Of a DNA stretch of 64,000 nt, positions 47,250 to 58,800 are shown piece by piece. The stretch's first letter is position 1. Every line of letters starts with the position of its first letter. The position numbers and the translations under genes were made by a program. Source of the DNA: Kovacikia minuta CCNUW1 (GTDB lineage Bacteria > Cyanobacteriota > Cyanobacteriia > Leptolyngbyales > Leptolyngbyaceae); the NCBI RefSeq assembly GCF_020091585.1, contig NZ_CP083582.1, positions 1,178,001 to 1,242,000 on the forward strand, in the 5' to 3' direction. The notes beneath the pieces were generated by a model. That model was not told the DNA's origin. It searched no databases and saw only the letters and a program-made list of their open reading frames with translations.

Positions 47250-50159
47250 TTGGCTTCCTCCACTTCAACCCCAACCAAACCGCTGCTGATTCTGGTCGAT
47301 GGGCACTCCCTCGCCTTCCGCTCCTATTTTGCCTTTGCCAAGGGACGCGATGGTGGATTGCGTACCAAGACGGGGATTCCGACCAGCGTTTCCTATGGGT
47401 TTTTGAAAGCATTGCTGGAGACAATGGAAACGGAAAAGCCCCAATATGTGGCGATCGCCTTTGATATGGGCGAAAAAACCTTCCGTCATGAAGCCGACGA
47501 AACCTACAAGGAAGGCAGACCGGAGGCACCGGAAGATTTTATGCCTGACCTGGAGAATTTGCAGGAATTGTTGACCGCCTTGAACCTGCAAATTCTGACC
47601 ATGCCCCGCTATGAAGCAGACGACATTATTGGCACGCTGGTTCGGAAGGCAACCGCCAATGGGTTTCGGGTCAAGATTTTGACGGGCGATCGGGATCTGT
47701 TCCAGCTCATCGATCCGGATCAGAATACTTCTGTGCTTTACATGAGTACCACCTACGGCAAGGGCACACCCCCACCACGAGAATTTGGGGCAGAGCAGGT
47801 GAAGGAGAAGCTGGGTGTTTTGCCGTCTCAGGTGGTGGATTTCAAAGCCCTCTGTGGCGACGCTTCCGACAATATTCCTGGGGTGAAGGGAATTGGCGAA
47901 AAGACTGCGGTTCAGTTGCTCAGCGAATACGGCAGCCTGGAGCAGATCTATGCCTCCCTGGACCAGGTAAAGGGGGCTGTGCGCAAGAAGTTAGAGGAGG
48001 GGCGCGACGATGCCCTGCGTTCCCAGTATCTAGCGCAAATTCATCTCGATGTGCCGATCGAAATCAACCTGGAAGCCTTCAAGCTTCAGGAGATGAATGA
48101 CGCAGCGGTCATCCCCCTGCTGGAAAAGCTAGAATTCAACTCCTTGCTCAATAGAATCCGCCAGCTCCATCGCCAGTTTGATGGCAATCTGACCGAAGCA
48201 TCTGAGACAAATGCCCCATCCGCCAAATCTGTCCGGGAAGATCCCGATCTCTGGTTTTTTAGTGCGGCAGACACGGAAGCGGCGCAGAAAGAAGTTCCAG
48301 TGGCGATCGCGCCCCAGATTATTGATACGCCTGCCAAGCTAACCGAACTGATTCAGCGACTGAAAACCTTTACCAATCCTGATACGCCCGTTTCCTGGGA
48401 TACGGAAACCACCGCTCTGGAGCCACGGGATGCGGATCTGGTTGGAATTGGCTGCTGCTGGGGTGAGGAATTGTCCGATATGGCATACATTCCCCTGGGT
48501 CATACGAAGGGAACGAACCTGGACAAAGCTACCGCCCTGGAAGCGCTGCGCCCCATCCTGGAAAGTGCAGATTATCCCAAAGCCCTCCAAAACGCCAAGT
48601 TCGATCGCCTCGTTTTCCGCTGCCAGGGGATCAAACTAACGGGGGTTGTGTTTGACACGATGCTGGCGAGTTACGTCCTCAACCCGGAGAGCAGGCACAA
48701 TCTCAGCGATCTGAGCAGTGCTTACCTGGGAATTACCGCCATGAGCTACACCGACCTGGTACCCAAAGGGAAGGCGATGGCGGATATAGACATTCCTGCC
48801 GTTGCCAACTACTGCGGTCTGGATGTGTACACCACCTTTTTGCTGGTGGCTAAGCTGCGGGCGAAGCTGGAGGAAGTGCCTACCCTGCATCGCCTATTGC
48901 TGGAGGTAGAGCAACCTCTGGAACCCGTCCTGGCGGAGATGGAGTATTGCGGTGTGCTGATCGATCGGGACTACCTGAAACATTTTTCGCAGCAGCTTGA
49001 GCAGGATTTGCACGCGATCGAACAACGGGCATACGAGGCAGCGGGCAGTACCTTCAATTTGGGGTCACCCAAACAACTCAGCGAATTACTGTTTGAAACG
49101 TTGGGGTTGGATAAGAAGAAATCCCGCAAAACCGCGAGTGGGGGATATTCTACCGATGCCCAAACGTTGGAGCGACTCGAAGGCGACCATCCCATTATTG
49201 AGGAGATCGTGGAGTACCGCACCCTTTCCAAGCTGAAGTCTACCTATGTGGATGCGCTGCCTGCCCTGATCCGTCCTGATACCGGGCGGGTGCACACCGA
49301 CTTCAACCAGGCGATCGCCTCCACGGGTCGCCTATCTTCCTCCGACCCTAACCTGCAAAATATTCCGATTCGTACCGAGTTTAGTCGCCAGATTCGGAAG
49401 GCGTTTATCGCTGAACCAGAGTGGGTGATGGTGTCTGCGGACTACTCCCAGATTGAACTTCGGATTCTGGCACACCTGAGCCAGGAGCCGGTGCTGTTAG
49501 AGACTTACCAGAATAATCAAGATGTTCACACCCTTACCGCTCGGCTGCTCTTGGAAAAAGAGAACATTTCTTCGGAAGAACGTCGCCTTGCCAAGATCAT
49601 TAACTTTGGGGTGATCTATGGTATGGGCGCTCAGCGGTTTGCACGGGAATCCGGAATGAAACAGGCAGACGCCAAAACGTTTATTGAACGGTTTAACGAA
49701 CGCTATTCGAATGTGTTTAAGTATTTGCAACAGATGCAGCGCGAGGCGATCGCCAATGGCTATGTGGAAACGATTTTGGGGCGGCGGCGTTATTTTGATT
49801 TTGGTAGCGAATCCTTACGAAAACTGAGGGGAACGAAGCCAGACACGATCGACCTCAGCAAAGTCAAAGTTCGTGACCAGTACGATGCCCAATCGCTGCG
49901 GGCTGCTGCCAACGCGCCGATTCAGGGTTCCAGCGCTGACATTATCAAAGTGGCAATGAATCAGTTGCATGAGCTGATCCAGGATCGACAGGCAAGACTT
50001 CTGCTACAAGTGCATGATGAACTGGTGTTTGAAATGCCACCCCAGGAATGGGAAGCCTTGCAGACTGAGATTAAATCCACAATGGAATCAGCGGTAGAAT
50101 TAACCGTTCCCCTGCTGGTAGAAATCCGTGCTGGTGAAAATTGGATGGAGGCGAAATAA
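47250..50159 (+). CDS. polA: DNA polymerase I
   Basis: A 969-residue polymerase with all three activities. 5' nuclease at about 1-300 (LILVDGHSLAFRSYFAFAKG), 3'-5' exonuclease from about 370 with the intact acidic motif SWDTETTALE, and the polymerase domain with motif A SADYSQIELRILAHLS, motif B RRLAKIINFGVIYG and motif C LLQVHDELVFE. It replaces RNA primers and repairs gaps. The likely start is TTG (MASSTSTPTKPLL) without a clear ribosome-binding site. It is followed with no gap by a tiny four-Cys gene. Confidence 0.95.
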   Translation: MASSTSTPTKPLLILVDGHSLAFRSYFAFAKGRDGGLRTKTGIPTSVSYGFLKALLETMETEKPQYVAIAFDMGEKTFRHEADETYKEGRPEAPEDFMPDLENLQELLTALNLQILTMPRYEADDIIGTLVRKATANGFRVKILTGDRDLFQLIDPDQNTSVLYMSTTYGKGTPPPREFGAEQVKEKLGVLPSQVVDFKALCGDASDNIPGVKGIGEKTAVQLLSEYGSLEQIYASLDQVKGAVRKKLEEGRDDALRSQYLAQIHLDVPIEINLEAFKLQEMNDAAVIPLLEKLEFNSLLNRIRQLHRQFDGNLTEASETNAPSAKSVREDPDLWFFSAADTEAAQKEVPVAIAPQIIDTPAKLTELIQRLKTFTNPDTPVSWDTETTALEPRDADLVGIGCCWGEELSDMAYIPLGHTKGTNLDKATALEALRPILESADYPKALQNAKFDRLVFRCQGIKLTGVVFDTMLASYVLNPESRHNLSDLSSAYLGITAMSYTDLVPKGKAMADIDIPAVANYCGLDVYTTFLLVAKLRAKLEEVPTLHRLLLEVEQPLEPVLAEMEYCGVLIDRDYLKHFSQQLEQDLHAIEQRAYEAAGSTFNLGSPKQLSELLFETLGLDKKKSRKTASGGYSTDAQTLERLEGDHPIIEEIVEYRTLSKLKSTYVDALPALIRPDTGRVHTDFNQAIASTGRLSSSDPNLQNIPIRTEFSRQIRKAFIAEPEWVMVSADYSQIELRILAHLSQEPVLLETYQNNQDVHTLTARLLLEKENISSEERRLAKIINFGVIYGMGAQRFARESGMKQADAKTFIERFNERYSNVFKYLQQMQREAIANGYVETILGRRRYFDFGSESLRKLRGTKPDTIDLSKVKVRDQYDAQSLRAAANAPIQGSSADIIKVAMNQLHELIQDRQARLLLQVHDELVFEMPPQEWEALQTEIKSTMESAVELTVPLLVEIRAGENWMEAK

Positions 50160-50321
50160 ATGTCAGAGCCACAAATCTGCCCAATTTGTCGCGTCAAAAT
50201 TATCAAACTGGTGGGGGGCGATCGAGTCATTTTCTCGTCTGGCCCCCCAGGAACCCGCGAAACCCTGTGGCAAAAGGTTTGTAAGTACACCGATCAGCCA
50301 GGTTGTATTAATCGGAAGTGA
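50160..50321 (+). CDS. Tiny four-cysteine (zinc-ribbon-like) protein after polA
   Basis: A 53-residue protein, MSEPQICPICRVKII...VCKYTDQPGC..., with one CxxC pair and a second Cys pair spaced by seven residues, suggesting a bound zinc. The ATG directly follows the polA stop codon (TAA-ATG), so it is probably translated from the same message. No family recognised. It is too short for most gene finders. A role with polymerase I or DNA repair is only guilt by association. Confidence 0.6.
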   Translation: MSEPQICPICRVKIIKLVGGDRVIFSSGPPGTRETLWQKVCKYTDQPGCINRK

Positions 50322-50508
50322 AGGAAGTGCGGCATAGGAGATGGGGAGATGGGGAGATGGGGAGATGATACCAATTTGAATTGAAAACGCGACAAATCGG
50401 GTAGGGGCGTTTGGCCAAACGCCCCTTGTATGTTGAGGGAAGGTAACCCGACGCCCCTAAGGTGAAAGAAACATCGTTGCGTAGCGTGGGTGCCTGTAAG
50501 TTAAAGAA

Positions 50509-50570
50509 GGCGTGGCAAGCCAGATTGCCCCTGGTGCTTGACACCGATTGGTAGCGCTCGGAGCCACGCC
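50509..50570 (+). ncRNA. Putative IS110 bridge RNA core, copy B
   Basis: In the leader, GGCGTGGC (50509) pairs with GCCACGCC (50563-50570) and encloses two small hairpins. The first, CCAG/CTGG, exposes ATTGCCC followed by CT, resembling the target CGCCC-CT. The second, ACC/GGT, exposes CGATTG, the complement of CAATCG at the element's right end. This is what a target-binding and a donor-binding loop of a bridge RNA would look like. The fold is read by eye and the loop assignment is inference; the full RNA probably spans more of 50430-50670. Confidence 0.5.
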
Positions 50571-50671
50571 ACTTGCCCTAAGACGCAAACTCGAACGATC
50601 GCCGGAGAGTGAGATCTCGCATTCGCAAGGACGAGTGGTCAAAGGGACAACAAAACCTTACCTCAGCATAA

Positions 50672-51610
<939 letters not shown>

Positions 51611-51768
51611 TTTGTCCACCTTCATTCCACTCCCTGACACGCAAACCCTCCTCCGGTTTGTCGCTTTCTCTTGGGCGTTTTTAGGTGAACTGTTGTTCCT
51701 CAACCCCTTGACACCCAAGACAATCGCTACAGGATGTTGATGTGCCACGAAGACTATTTAATTTGGTA

Positions 51769-51886
51769 AGTGGGAGGATGCAATTAAATATAAGACCTGT
51801 GCAGGTTGGGTTGAGGAACGAAACCCTACGCCCGCATGGGTTACGCTATCGCTAACCCATCCCACATTTTATTGCAACTACCTACT
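51769..51886. repeat. 118-base IS630-derived MITE
   Basis: Flanked by TA on both sides. Ends AGTGGGAGGATGCAATTAAA and (inward from the right) AGTAGGTAGTTGCAATAAAA resemble the ends of the IS630 element at 4855-5976. The interior has a CATGGGTTACGCTATCGCTA hairpin and no gene. Its right end supplies the stop codon of the neighbouring methyltransferase gene. Confidence 0.75.
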
Positions 51887-52855
51887 TATGAGATAGACTT
51901 TATCCCTTCTCCCTTCTCCCCTCCCCTGCTCCAAAAACCCTTCAGGTAATTCCTTCGCGGCTCCTCCTTCCGTATTTTGAAACAGGATGGTAAATGCCCC
52001 TGCCCCCAGGTTTTGCTGGGGAAACATGCGGTAGCAGGGAAGTTTAGTCAGGTGGGATTGATGGGGCATGAGAGGCGGAACGGCGATCGCCTGGAACTGG
52101 GGGAAGCGCTCCAGGAACCAGTCTGCCACCTGTTCATTTTCTTCGGGTGAGTAGGTGCAGGTCATGTAGGCCAGATAGCCCTGGGGTGCGACCAATTGGG
52201 CAGAATTTGCCAGGATGCGTTTCTGCCGATTGGCATTGCCATTGATGGTCACGGGATGGAAACAGCCAGGTGCTTTGCCGCCTTTAGCCATCAGGGATTG
52301 TCCTGTACAGGGAGCATCCACCAGAACCACCTGAGCCGTTTGGGGAATTTCTGCTGCCAGGACTTTGGCATCTAACCGGAGGACGATCGCCCGGTTCACC
52401 TGACACCGCTTCAAGTTGGCAATTAACTGAGCGGTTCGTTTGCCAATCACCTCATTACTCAGGAGCCGTTGAGGATGCAGGGCAACCCAGGCAAAGATAC
52501 TTTTACCGCCAGGGGAGGCACACACATCCATGACCAGGTTGACGGGTGGGGGCACCGTCAGCAGGGGAGACACGGCAAACACAGAAGAGAAATCCAGACA
52601 GTAAAATGCGCCTGCATGGTGTAAGGGGTCCTGACCCGGTTTCTGACCGATCGCCAATCGGTCCACAAACGGGGGTTGCCAGGACAACGGAGACTCGACC
52701 TCAAACGGCGAAATGGCAGGCTTTTCACTACACCAGAGAATACTGGAGGGGAACGGCTTGGGATGCAGCAGGCGATCGATAAACAATTCCCGCTCCGCTG
52801 CATCCTCAAATAACCGCTGACTCAGCTTGAGTAGTAACTTAGAAGGTTTTTCCAT
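51878..52855 (-). CDS. RsmB/NOL1-type RNA (cytosine-5) methyltransferase
   Basis: A 325-residue SAM-dependent m5C methyltransferase of the RsmB/RsmF (NOL1/NOP2/Sun) family. SAM motif DVCASPGGKS, VDAPCTGQS and the catalytic Cys in TCTYSPEENE are intact. It lacks the NusB-like N-terminal domain of RsmB, so the RNA target is uncertain. I chose the ATG MEKPSKLLLKL over an upstream TTG. The last codons and TAG come from the IS630-derived MITE; without it the frame would have continued briefly into the preceding MITE and stopped there. Confidence 0.88.
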   Translation of the reverse strand: MEKPSKLLLKLSQRLFEDAAERELFIDRLLHPKPFPSSILWCSEKPAISPFEVESPLSWQPPFVDRLAIGQKPGQDPLHHAGAFYCLDFSSVFAVSPLLTVPPPVNLVMDVCASPGGKSIFAWVALHPQRLLSNEVIGKRTAQLIANLKRCQVNRAIVLRLDAKVLAAEIPQTAQVVLVDAPCTGQSLMAKGGKAPGCFHPVTINGNANRQKRILANSAQLVAPQGYLAYMTCTYSPEENEQVADWFLERFPQFQAIAVPPLMPHQSHLTKLPCYRMFPQQNLGAGAFTILFQNTEGGAAKELPEGFLEQGRGEGRRDKVYLISR

Positions 52856-52992
52856 AGAGGCAACGTTTGGCAACCCAAATTACCGTCAGTTTCATTTGCA
52901 TTCACCACACCCTACACCCACACTCCACACCCAGATTCACAAACTGTGGCGTACTGATTTGAAAACCGCTGGAATAAAGCGATCCGCAATGC

Positions 52993-53087
52993 TATCGCGA
53001 TCCTATTTGGATTGAGAGAAAGGATTCCACTGGAATCCTTTCTCTCAAAGCCTCTCACTCTCACAACTGATTTAGGGCTGCTAAATT
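52993..53087. repeat. TATAGC hairpin element, copy 3
   Basis: Begins TATCGCGATCCTATTTGG and ends near GATTTAGGGCTGCTAAA. The stem GAGAGAAAGGATTCC pairs perfectly with its complement; compared with copy 1 both arms changed together (T-A to A-T and C-G to A-T), keeping the pairing. It lies in the 310-base gap before the Uma2 gene, which otherwise shows no gene. Confidence 0.65.
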
Positions 53088-53166
53088 TATACTTGGTATG
53101 ACGTGCAATGACGGGTGCAAACTAACTGAACAACCCAAAATCGTACCATCGCTACGGGTAAAGGCA

Positions 53167-53718
53167 ATGACACTTACGTCTGTCAAATGGACCTTGGATG
53201 ACTACCACCGGATGATTGCGGCGGGTATTCTAGACGATCGCCGCGTTGAATTGCTGAAAGGAGAAATTGTCGAAATGGCAATGGAAGGGGAACCTCATGC
53301 CTACGGAAGCAGTGAGGCAGGGGAATATCTGGCAGATTTAATCGGCGATCGTGCGAAAGTCCGTCAAAGCCACCCGATTACCCTACCCAATGACTCTGAG
53401 CCAGAACCTGACATTGCCGTAGTTCAGCGATTAGGACGCGAATACCGCTCCCATCACCCCTATCCCGAAAATATCTTCTGGCTGATTGAGTATGCTGAAT
53501 CGAGTCTGGCAAAGGATTTAGAAGTTAAAAGTAAAATTTATGCGGAGGTCGGAATTCCTGAATATTGGGTGGTTAATTTGAAAGAACTTCAGCTTGTGGT
53601 CTTTCGAGAACCCCAGAATGGCGAGTACACTTCAAAAACCATCTATACCAGTGGCACCATTCAACCGATCGCATTTCCAGACTTGATTATTGCCATTGAT
53701 GCAATTCTCAATGCCTAG
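53167..53718 (+). CDS. Uma2 family endonuclease
   Basis: A 183-residue Uma2 (DUF820) protein of the PD-(D/E)XK superfamily: [42 protein letters not shown] (active-site Asp), [16 protein letters not shown] and [16 protein letters not shown]. The many Uma2 copies in cyanobacteria have no settled function. I chose the internal ATG (MTLTSVKW) where the family starts; a longer frame begins 69 bases earlier. Confidence 0.88.
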   Translation: MTLTSVKWTLDDYHRMIAAGILDDRRVELLKGEIVEMAMEGEPHAYGSSEAGEYLADLIGDRAKVRQSHPITLPNDSEPEPDIAVVQRLGREYRSHHPYPENIFWLIEYAESSLAKDLEVKSKIYAEVGIPEYWVVNLKELQLVVFREPQNGEYTSKTIYTSGTIQPIAFPDLIIAIDAILNA

Positions 53719-53836
53719 GGATGTGTAAAGTTGCAACTATCACATGGTGCCCACGCTTCTGCAACTCAAGCGCGATCGCAATTTTGGGATGGAGATCACC
53801 CAGAGAACCAATCGTGGTGAAAACGATACGGCTCAT
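53708..53836 (-). pseudogene. Glycosyltransferase N-terminal remnant
   Basis: Forty-two codons starting [20 protein letters not shown] and [16 protein letters not shown], the first beta-alpha-beta unit of MGT/UGT-type glycosyltransferases (GT1/GT28). The frame ends at TGA and no more of the enzyme follows. It overlaps the end of the Uma2 gene. The 180 bases to the next gene hold nothing I recognise. Confidence 0.65.
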
Positions 53837-54017
53837 TATTTTGCCCTTTGACTAGCAGTACTCGTAGAAGCGCGATCGTCTGTCCTACACCAACGATTAC
53901 ACTAGAAACAGCAACTACAATCCCCTACCAAAGTTAGATTGGTATTTAGAGCAGATAATTTCCTAACAGGCTGTTCGATCGAGTCCTTCAAATCTGTAAT
54001 CTAAAACGGTACTCCCG

Positions 54018-54605
54018 ATGGTTGTCTCTCCTCCCGCCCACATTCCCCGTGACCTGAAAGTAACGGACGAACAATTTCTCCAGTTTGTCAAAGCCAACCC
54101 TGACTTGCGAATGGAGCTAACTGCAAATAGAGAATTAATTGTCATGGCACCCGCGGGTAGCGAAAGTGGAAACTTTAATGCTGAACTCACAACCGATTTG
54201 TCTGTCTGGAATCGACAGACACGGTTAGGCGTTGCCTTCGATTCATCGACGGGGTTCCGATTACCCAATGGTGCCATTCGTGCCCCCGATAGTGCCTGGA
54301 TTATCAGAGCAAGATGGGAAGCACTCACACCTCAGCAGCGTAAGGGGTTTGCACCGATCTGTCCTGATTTTGTGTTGGAACTTGCCTCCGAGTCCGACAA
54401 GATTGAAGACCTGCGTGCCAAGATGCAGGAATACATCGATAATGGTTGCCGTCTGGGATGGCTAATTGACCCGCGATCGCAGCAGGTTGAAATTTATCGC
54501 CCCGGTCAGCCGACTGAGGTTTTGCAATCTCCCGCTGCTTTGTCAGGCGAGACCGTTTTACCCGGTTTTATCCTCAACCTCCAAACCATTTTCAGAACTT
54601 TTTAG
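54018..54605 (+). CDS. Uma2 family endonuclease
   Basis: A 195-residue Uma2 protein: KVTDEQFLQFVKANPDLRME, LIVMAPAGSESGNFNAELTT, RAPDSAWIIRA with the active-site Asp, FVLELASESDKIEDLRAKM and GCRLGWLIDP. It represents a second Uma2 subtype, distinct from the gene at 53167. It ends 13 bases before the TPR gene. Confidence 0.9.
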   Translation: MVVSPPAHIPRDLKVTDEQFLQFVKANPDLRMELTANRELIVMAPAGSESGNFNAELTTDLSVWNRQTRLGVAFDSSTGFRLPNGAIRAPDSAWIIRARWEALTPQQRKGFAPICPDFVLELASESDKIEDLRAKMQEYIDNGCRLGWLIDPRSQQVEIYRPGQPTEVLQSPAALSGETVLPGFILNLQTIFRTF

Positions 54606-54618
54606 ACATCTGCCACCC

Positions 54619-55500
54619 ATGAAGGCGAAACATTTTTCATGTTTGCTGAGTTTGCCGATCGCTCTCATTGGAATGGCTGCGATCGCCCAACAGGTGCAGG
54701 AAGAAATTTGCAAACAGCCGAAAGCTACGGCTATCTCAGTCCAACCGTATTCAACAGTTAATCCATTGGTGAATTCACTGATGAAGCAGGGGGATGCGGC
54801 GGTAAAAGCAAAAAATTACACTCAGGCAGAGGCAATTTGGCGACAGCTGATTCAGGAAGAGCCAAAGAATGCGAAGGCATACTACAATCTGGGCGAAGCA
54901 TTACGATTTCAGCAAAAATTCGAGCCAGCCATCTCTGCTTACCGCAACTCGATCGAAATTAATCCAGATGAAGAGTCCGCTTGTATCGGCTGGGCAGAAG
55001 CTGCGGTCAAATCGATTAACTCAAATCAAGATTTAGAGACTCTAAACTTTTTTGGCGAGAAAGGACTAGACGCGCTTCTAGAATGTAATCGTTTACGGGT
55101 CAAACTAAAGCCAGATAGATTTGATTTCCAGACGGATTTGGGCAGACTTTTGTATCAGGCAAATCGAAACGATGAAGCTATCTCAACGCTCTATCAAGCA
55201 GTTGACCTGATGCCCTGTGACAAGGAACCTTATGAGCGTTTTGGCACGGTTAAAGCGCTAGAACTTGCACTCAATAAACAATCTCGTTTGAGTGACATGT
55301 TGCCTGTTTACAAAGGACTGATTCGGCGCTATCCCGATGATGCAGCAGACTATTATCATTCGATGGGTGATACGCTTGTTCGGCTAAATCGGCTTAGAGA
55401 TGCAGTCATGGCTTTTCGTAAAAGCATCGAACTTGCTCCCAAAAGTGAATTTCATCGAAACCGATTGAAAGAAGCCGAGCAGATGTTGAAATCTCGCTAA
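54619..55500 (+). CDS. Exported TPR protein
   Basis: A 293-residue protein with a signal peptide (MKAKHFSCLLSLPIALIGMA, cut near AIAQQ) followed by TPR-type helices: DAAVKAKNYTQAEAIWRQLI, AYYNLGEALRFQQKFEPAIS, LGRLLYQANRNDEAISTLYQ and a last pair near the C-terminus. It should be a periplasmic protein-docking factor. The start is the ATG just after the Uma2 stop; an open frame upstream belongs to a shadow of Uma2. Confidence 0.85.
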   Translation: MKAKHFSCLLSLPIALIGMAAIAQQVQEEICKQPKATAISVQPYSTVNPLVNSLMKQGDAAVKAKNYTQAEAIWRQLIQEEPKNAKAYYNLGEALRFQQKFEPAISAYRNSIEINPDEESACIGWAEAAVKSINSNQDLETLNFFGEKGLDALLECNRLRVKLKPDRFDFQTDLGRLLYQANRNDEAISTLYQAVDLMPCDKEPYERFGTVKALELALNKQSRLSDMLPVYKGLIRRYPDDAADYYHSMGDTLVRLNRLRDAVMAFRKSIELAPKSEFHRNRLKEAEQMLKSR

Positions 55501-55820
55501 AGCCTTTGGCAGTCGGACGAGCGATCGGACAATAAGCTTTCCCTTTTGTAAAGATAAGCCCAAGTAATCACTCCGGAGATTGTAAATTTTGGTGAAAAAA
55601 TCTCCCGGTATTTTTATCGAATTGTGTCGGATGGGCGCTGAAACCCTCATGTGGTAACGCTTTTCTGATACAAACAAACATGTGCAAATGTAGCGATCAG
55701 TGATCAGTCATCAGTCATCAGTCATCAGTGATTCGTTTTCGGTCTTCGCTGAACACTGATAACTGACAACTGAATCACTGAAACTACCCCGCCGATTCAG
55801 AGAGTAGGAGCCAAACCCGC
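55501..55820. other. Gap upstream of chlH
   Basis: About 320 bases with TCAGTCA heptamers at 55692-55735, and no gene seen. The chlH promoter must lie here. The short TAGGAG near 55805 is the likely ribosome-binding site of chlH. Confidence 0.6.
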
Positions 55821-58800
55821 ATGTTCACCCACGTCAAGCCCACGATCAGGCATGTTGCGCCAGATAACTTAGACGGACGTTCGCTGATCAAGGTGGTCTA
55901 TGTCGTGCTGGAGCCTCAGTACCAAAGTTCTCTTTCAGCAGCGGTGCGCTCGATTAACCAGAACCACCCGAACCTGGCTGTTGAGATCAGTGGTTACCTG
56001 ATTGAGGAACTCCGCGATTCCCAAAACTACGAAGACTTCAAACGGGATGTGGCTCAGGCAAATATCTTCATTGCATCCCTGATTTTTCTGGAAGATTTGG
56101 CAGATAAGGTGGTAGAAGCGGTGGAACCACACCGCGATCGCCTCGATGTCGCTGTTGTTTTCCCCTCGATGCCCCAGGTCATGCGCCTGAACAAAATGGG
56201 CAGTTTCTCTCTGGCGCAAATTGGGCAATCCAAGAGTGTGATTTCCCAGTTCATGAAAAAGCGCAAGGAACAGTCCGGCGCGGGCTTCCAGGACGCCATG
56301 CTGAAGTTGTTGCGGACCCTGCCGCAGGTGCTCAAATACCTGCCGATGGATAAGGCACAGGATGCCCGCAACTTTATGTTGAGCTTCCAATACTGGCTCG
56401 GTGGTTCCCAGGACAACCTGGAAAATTTCCTGCTGATGCTGGCGGATAGGTATGTGTTTAAGGATGAAGGGGCGCAAGGCCTTGCGCCCTTACAGTACCG
56501 CGATCCGGTCACCTATCCCGATATTGGCATCTGGCATCCCCTGGCTCCCTGCATGTATGAGGACATCAAGGAATACCTCAATTGGTTTAATTCCCGTCGA
56601 GACATTCCCGCTGACATGCGCGATCCGTTGGTGCCAACGGTGGGTTTGGTGTTGCAGCGATCGCACCTCGTCACTGGCGATGATGCCCACTACGTCTCCA
56701 TGATCCAGGAATTGGAAAGTATGGGCGCAAGGGTGATTCCAGTGTTTGCGGGTGGGCTAGACTTCTCCAAACCTGTGGATGCGTTCTTCTACGATCCGCT
56801 TTCTAAGAATCAAGCAGCGCTGGTGGATGTGGTCGTTTCTCTGACGGGATTCGCCCTTGTGGGTGGTCCCGCCCGTCAGGATCATCCGAAGGCGATCGAA
56901 GCACTCCAGCGGCTTAACCGTCCCTACATGGTGGCGTTACCCCTGGTCTTCCAAACTACGGAAGAATGGCAGGATAGCGATCTGGGGCTGCACCCGATTC
57001 AGGTGGCATTGCAAATTGCCTTACCAGAACTGGATGGTGGGATTGAGCCAATTATCCTATCGGGACGGGATGGCACTACCGGGAAGGCGATCGCCCTCCA
57101 GGATCGGGTCGAAGCCGTTGCCCAACGCGCCATGAAGTGGGCAAATCTGCGTCGTAAACCGAAGCTCGGCAAGCGGGTCGCAATTACGGTCTTCAGCTTC
57201 CCTCCCGATAAGGGAAATGTCGGGACTGCCGCCTATCTGGATGTGTTTGGCTCCATCTACAAAGTGATGGAATCGCTCAAATACAACGGCTACGACGTTC
57301 AAGGGTTGCCCGACACGCCGGAAGCGCTGATGCTAGAAGTGCTGCACAACGCCCAGGCACAGTACAACAGCCCGGAACTGAATGTCGCCTACCGCATGTC
57401 GGTGCCCGAATACGAAGAATTGACCCCCTATTACGAACGCCTGATCCCCTCCTGGGGTGAGCCACCGGGACACCTGAACACCGATGGTCAAAACCTGCTG
57501 GTCTATGGCAAGGAGTTCGGCAACATCTTCATTGGTGTCCAACCCACCTTTGGCTATGAAGGGGACCCGATGCGGCTCCTGTTCTCCCGTTCTGCCAGCC
57601 CCCACCACGGCTTCGCCGCCTACTACACCTATCTGGAGAAAGTCTGGAAGGCGGATGCGGTCCTCCACTTTGGCACCCACGGTTCGCTGGAGTTCATGCC
57701 CGGTAAGCAAATCGGCATGTCCGAGGAATGTTTCCCCGATAGCCTGATTGGCACCATTCCCAACCTCTACTACTACGCGGCAAACAACCCCAGTGAAGCG
57801 ACGATCGCCAAACGCCGTTCCTACGCCGAAACCATCAGCTACCTCACCCCGCCCGCTGAAAATGCTGGATTGTATAAGGGTTTAAAGGAGCTGAGCGAAC
57901 TGATTGCCTCCTACCAAACCCTGAAGGATACAGGACGCGGTGTTCCCATCACCAACACCATCATGGACAAGTGCCGCATGGTGAATCTGGACAAGGACGT
58001 TGTCCTGCCCGATCAGGATGCCAAGGACATGACCGCCGAGGAGCGGGATACGATCGTCGGCAAGGTCTACATCAAGCTGATGGAGATCGAGTCGCGCTTG
58101 CTGCCCTGTGGTCTGCATGTGATTGGTAAGCCCCCCACGGCTGAGGAGGCGATCGCCACCCTGGTAAATATTGCCGGACTTGATCGCCCGGAGGAGGAAA
58201 TTGTCAGCCTACCTCGGATCATCGCCAATAGTGTGGGGCGAAATATCGATGATGTCTACCAGGGCAGCGATCGGGGGGTATTGGATGATGTCCAACTGTT
58301 GAACGATATTACCCAGGCGACGCGCCTCTCTGTGGCGGCAATGGTGCATGCCCAATTGGATGAGGAAGGGCGTGTCTCCAAGCGATCGATGCTGACCAAC
58401 CTCTTTAATATGGGCGGCAAGAAGGAACCCTGGGTCGAAGCCCTGCACACCGCTGGCTATGCCCATGTGGACACGGAGCAACTCAAGCCGTTATTTGAAT
58501 ACCTCCAGTTCTGCCTGAAACAGGTCGTTGCTGATAACGAATTGGGGGCGCTACTGCTCGGTTTGGATGGACAATACATCCTGCCTGGTCCCGGTGGTGA
58601 CCCGATCCGCAACCCCGATGTGTTGCCGACGGGTAAGAACATCCACGCCCTCGATCCGCAGGCAATTCCGACAGCGGCAGCGGTGAAATCGGCAAAGGTC
58701 GTCGTCGATCGCCTGCTGGCTCGTCAGGCAGCGGAAAATGGGGGTCAATTCCCAGAAACGATCGCCTGTGTACTCTGGGGCACGGACAATATCAAAACCT

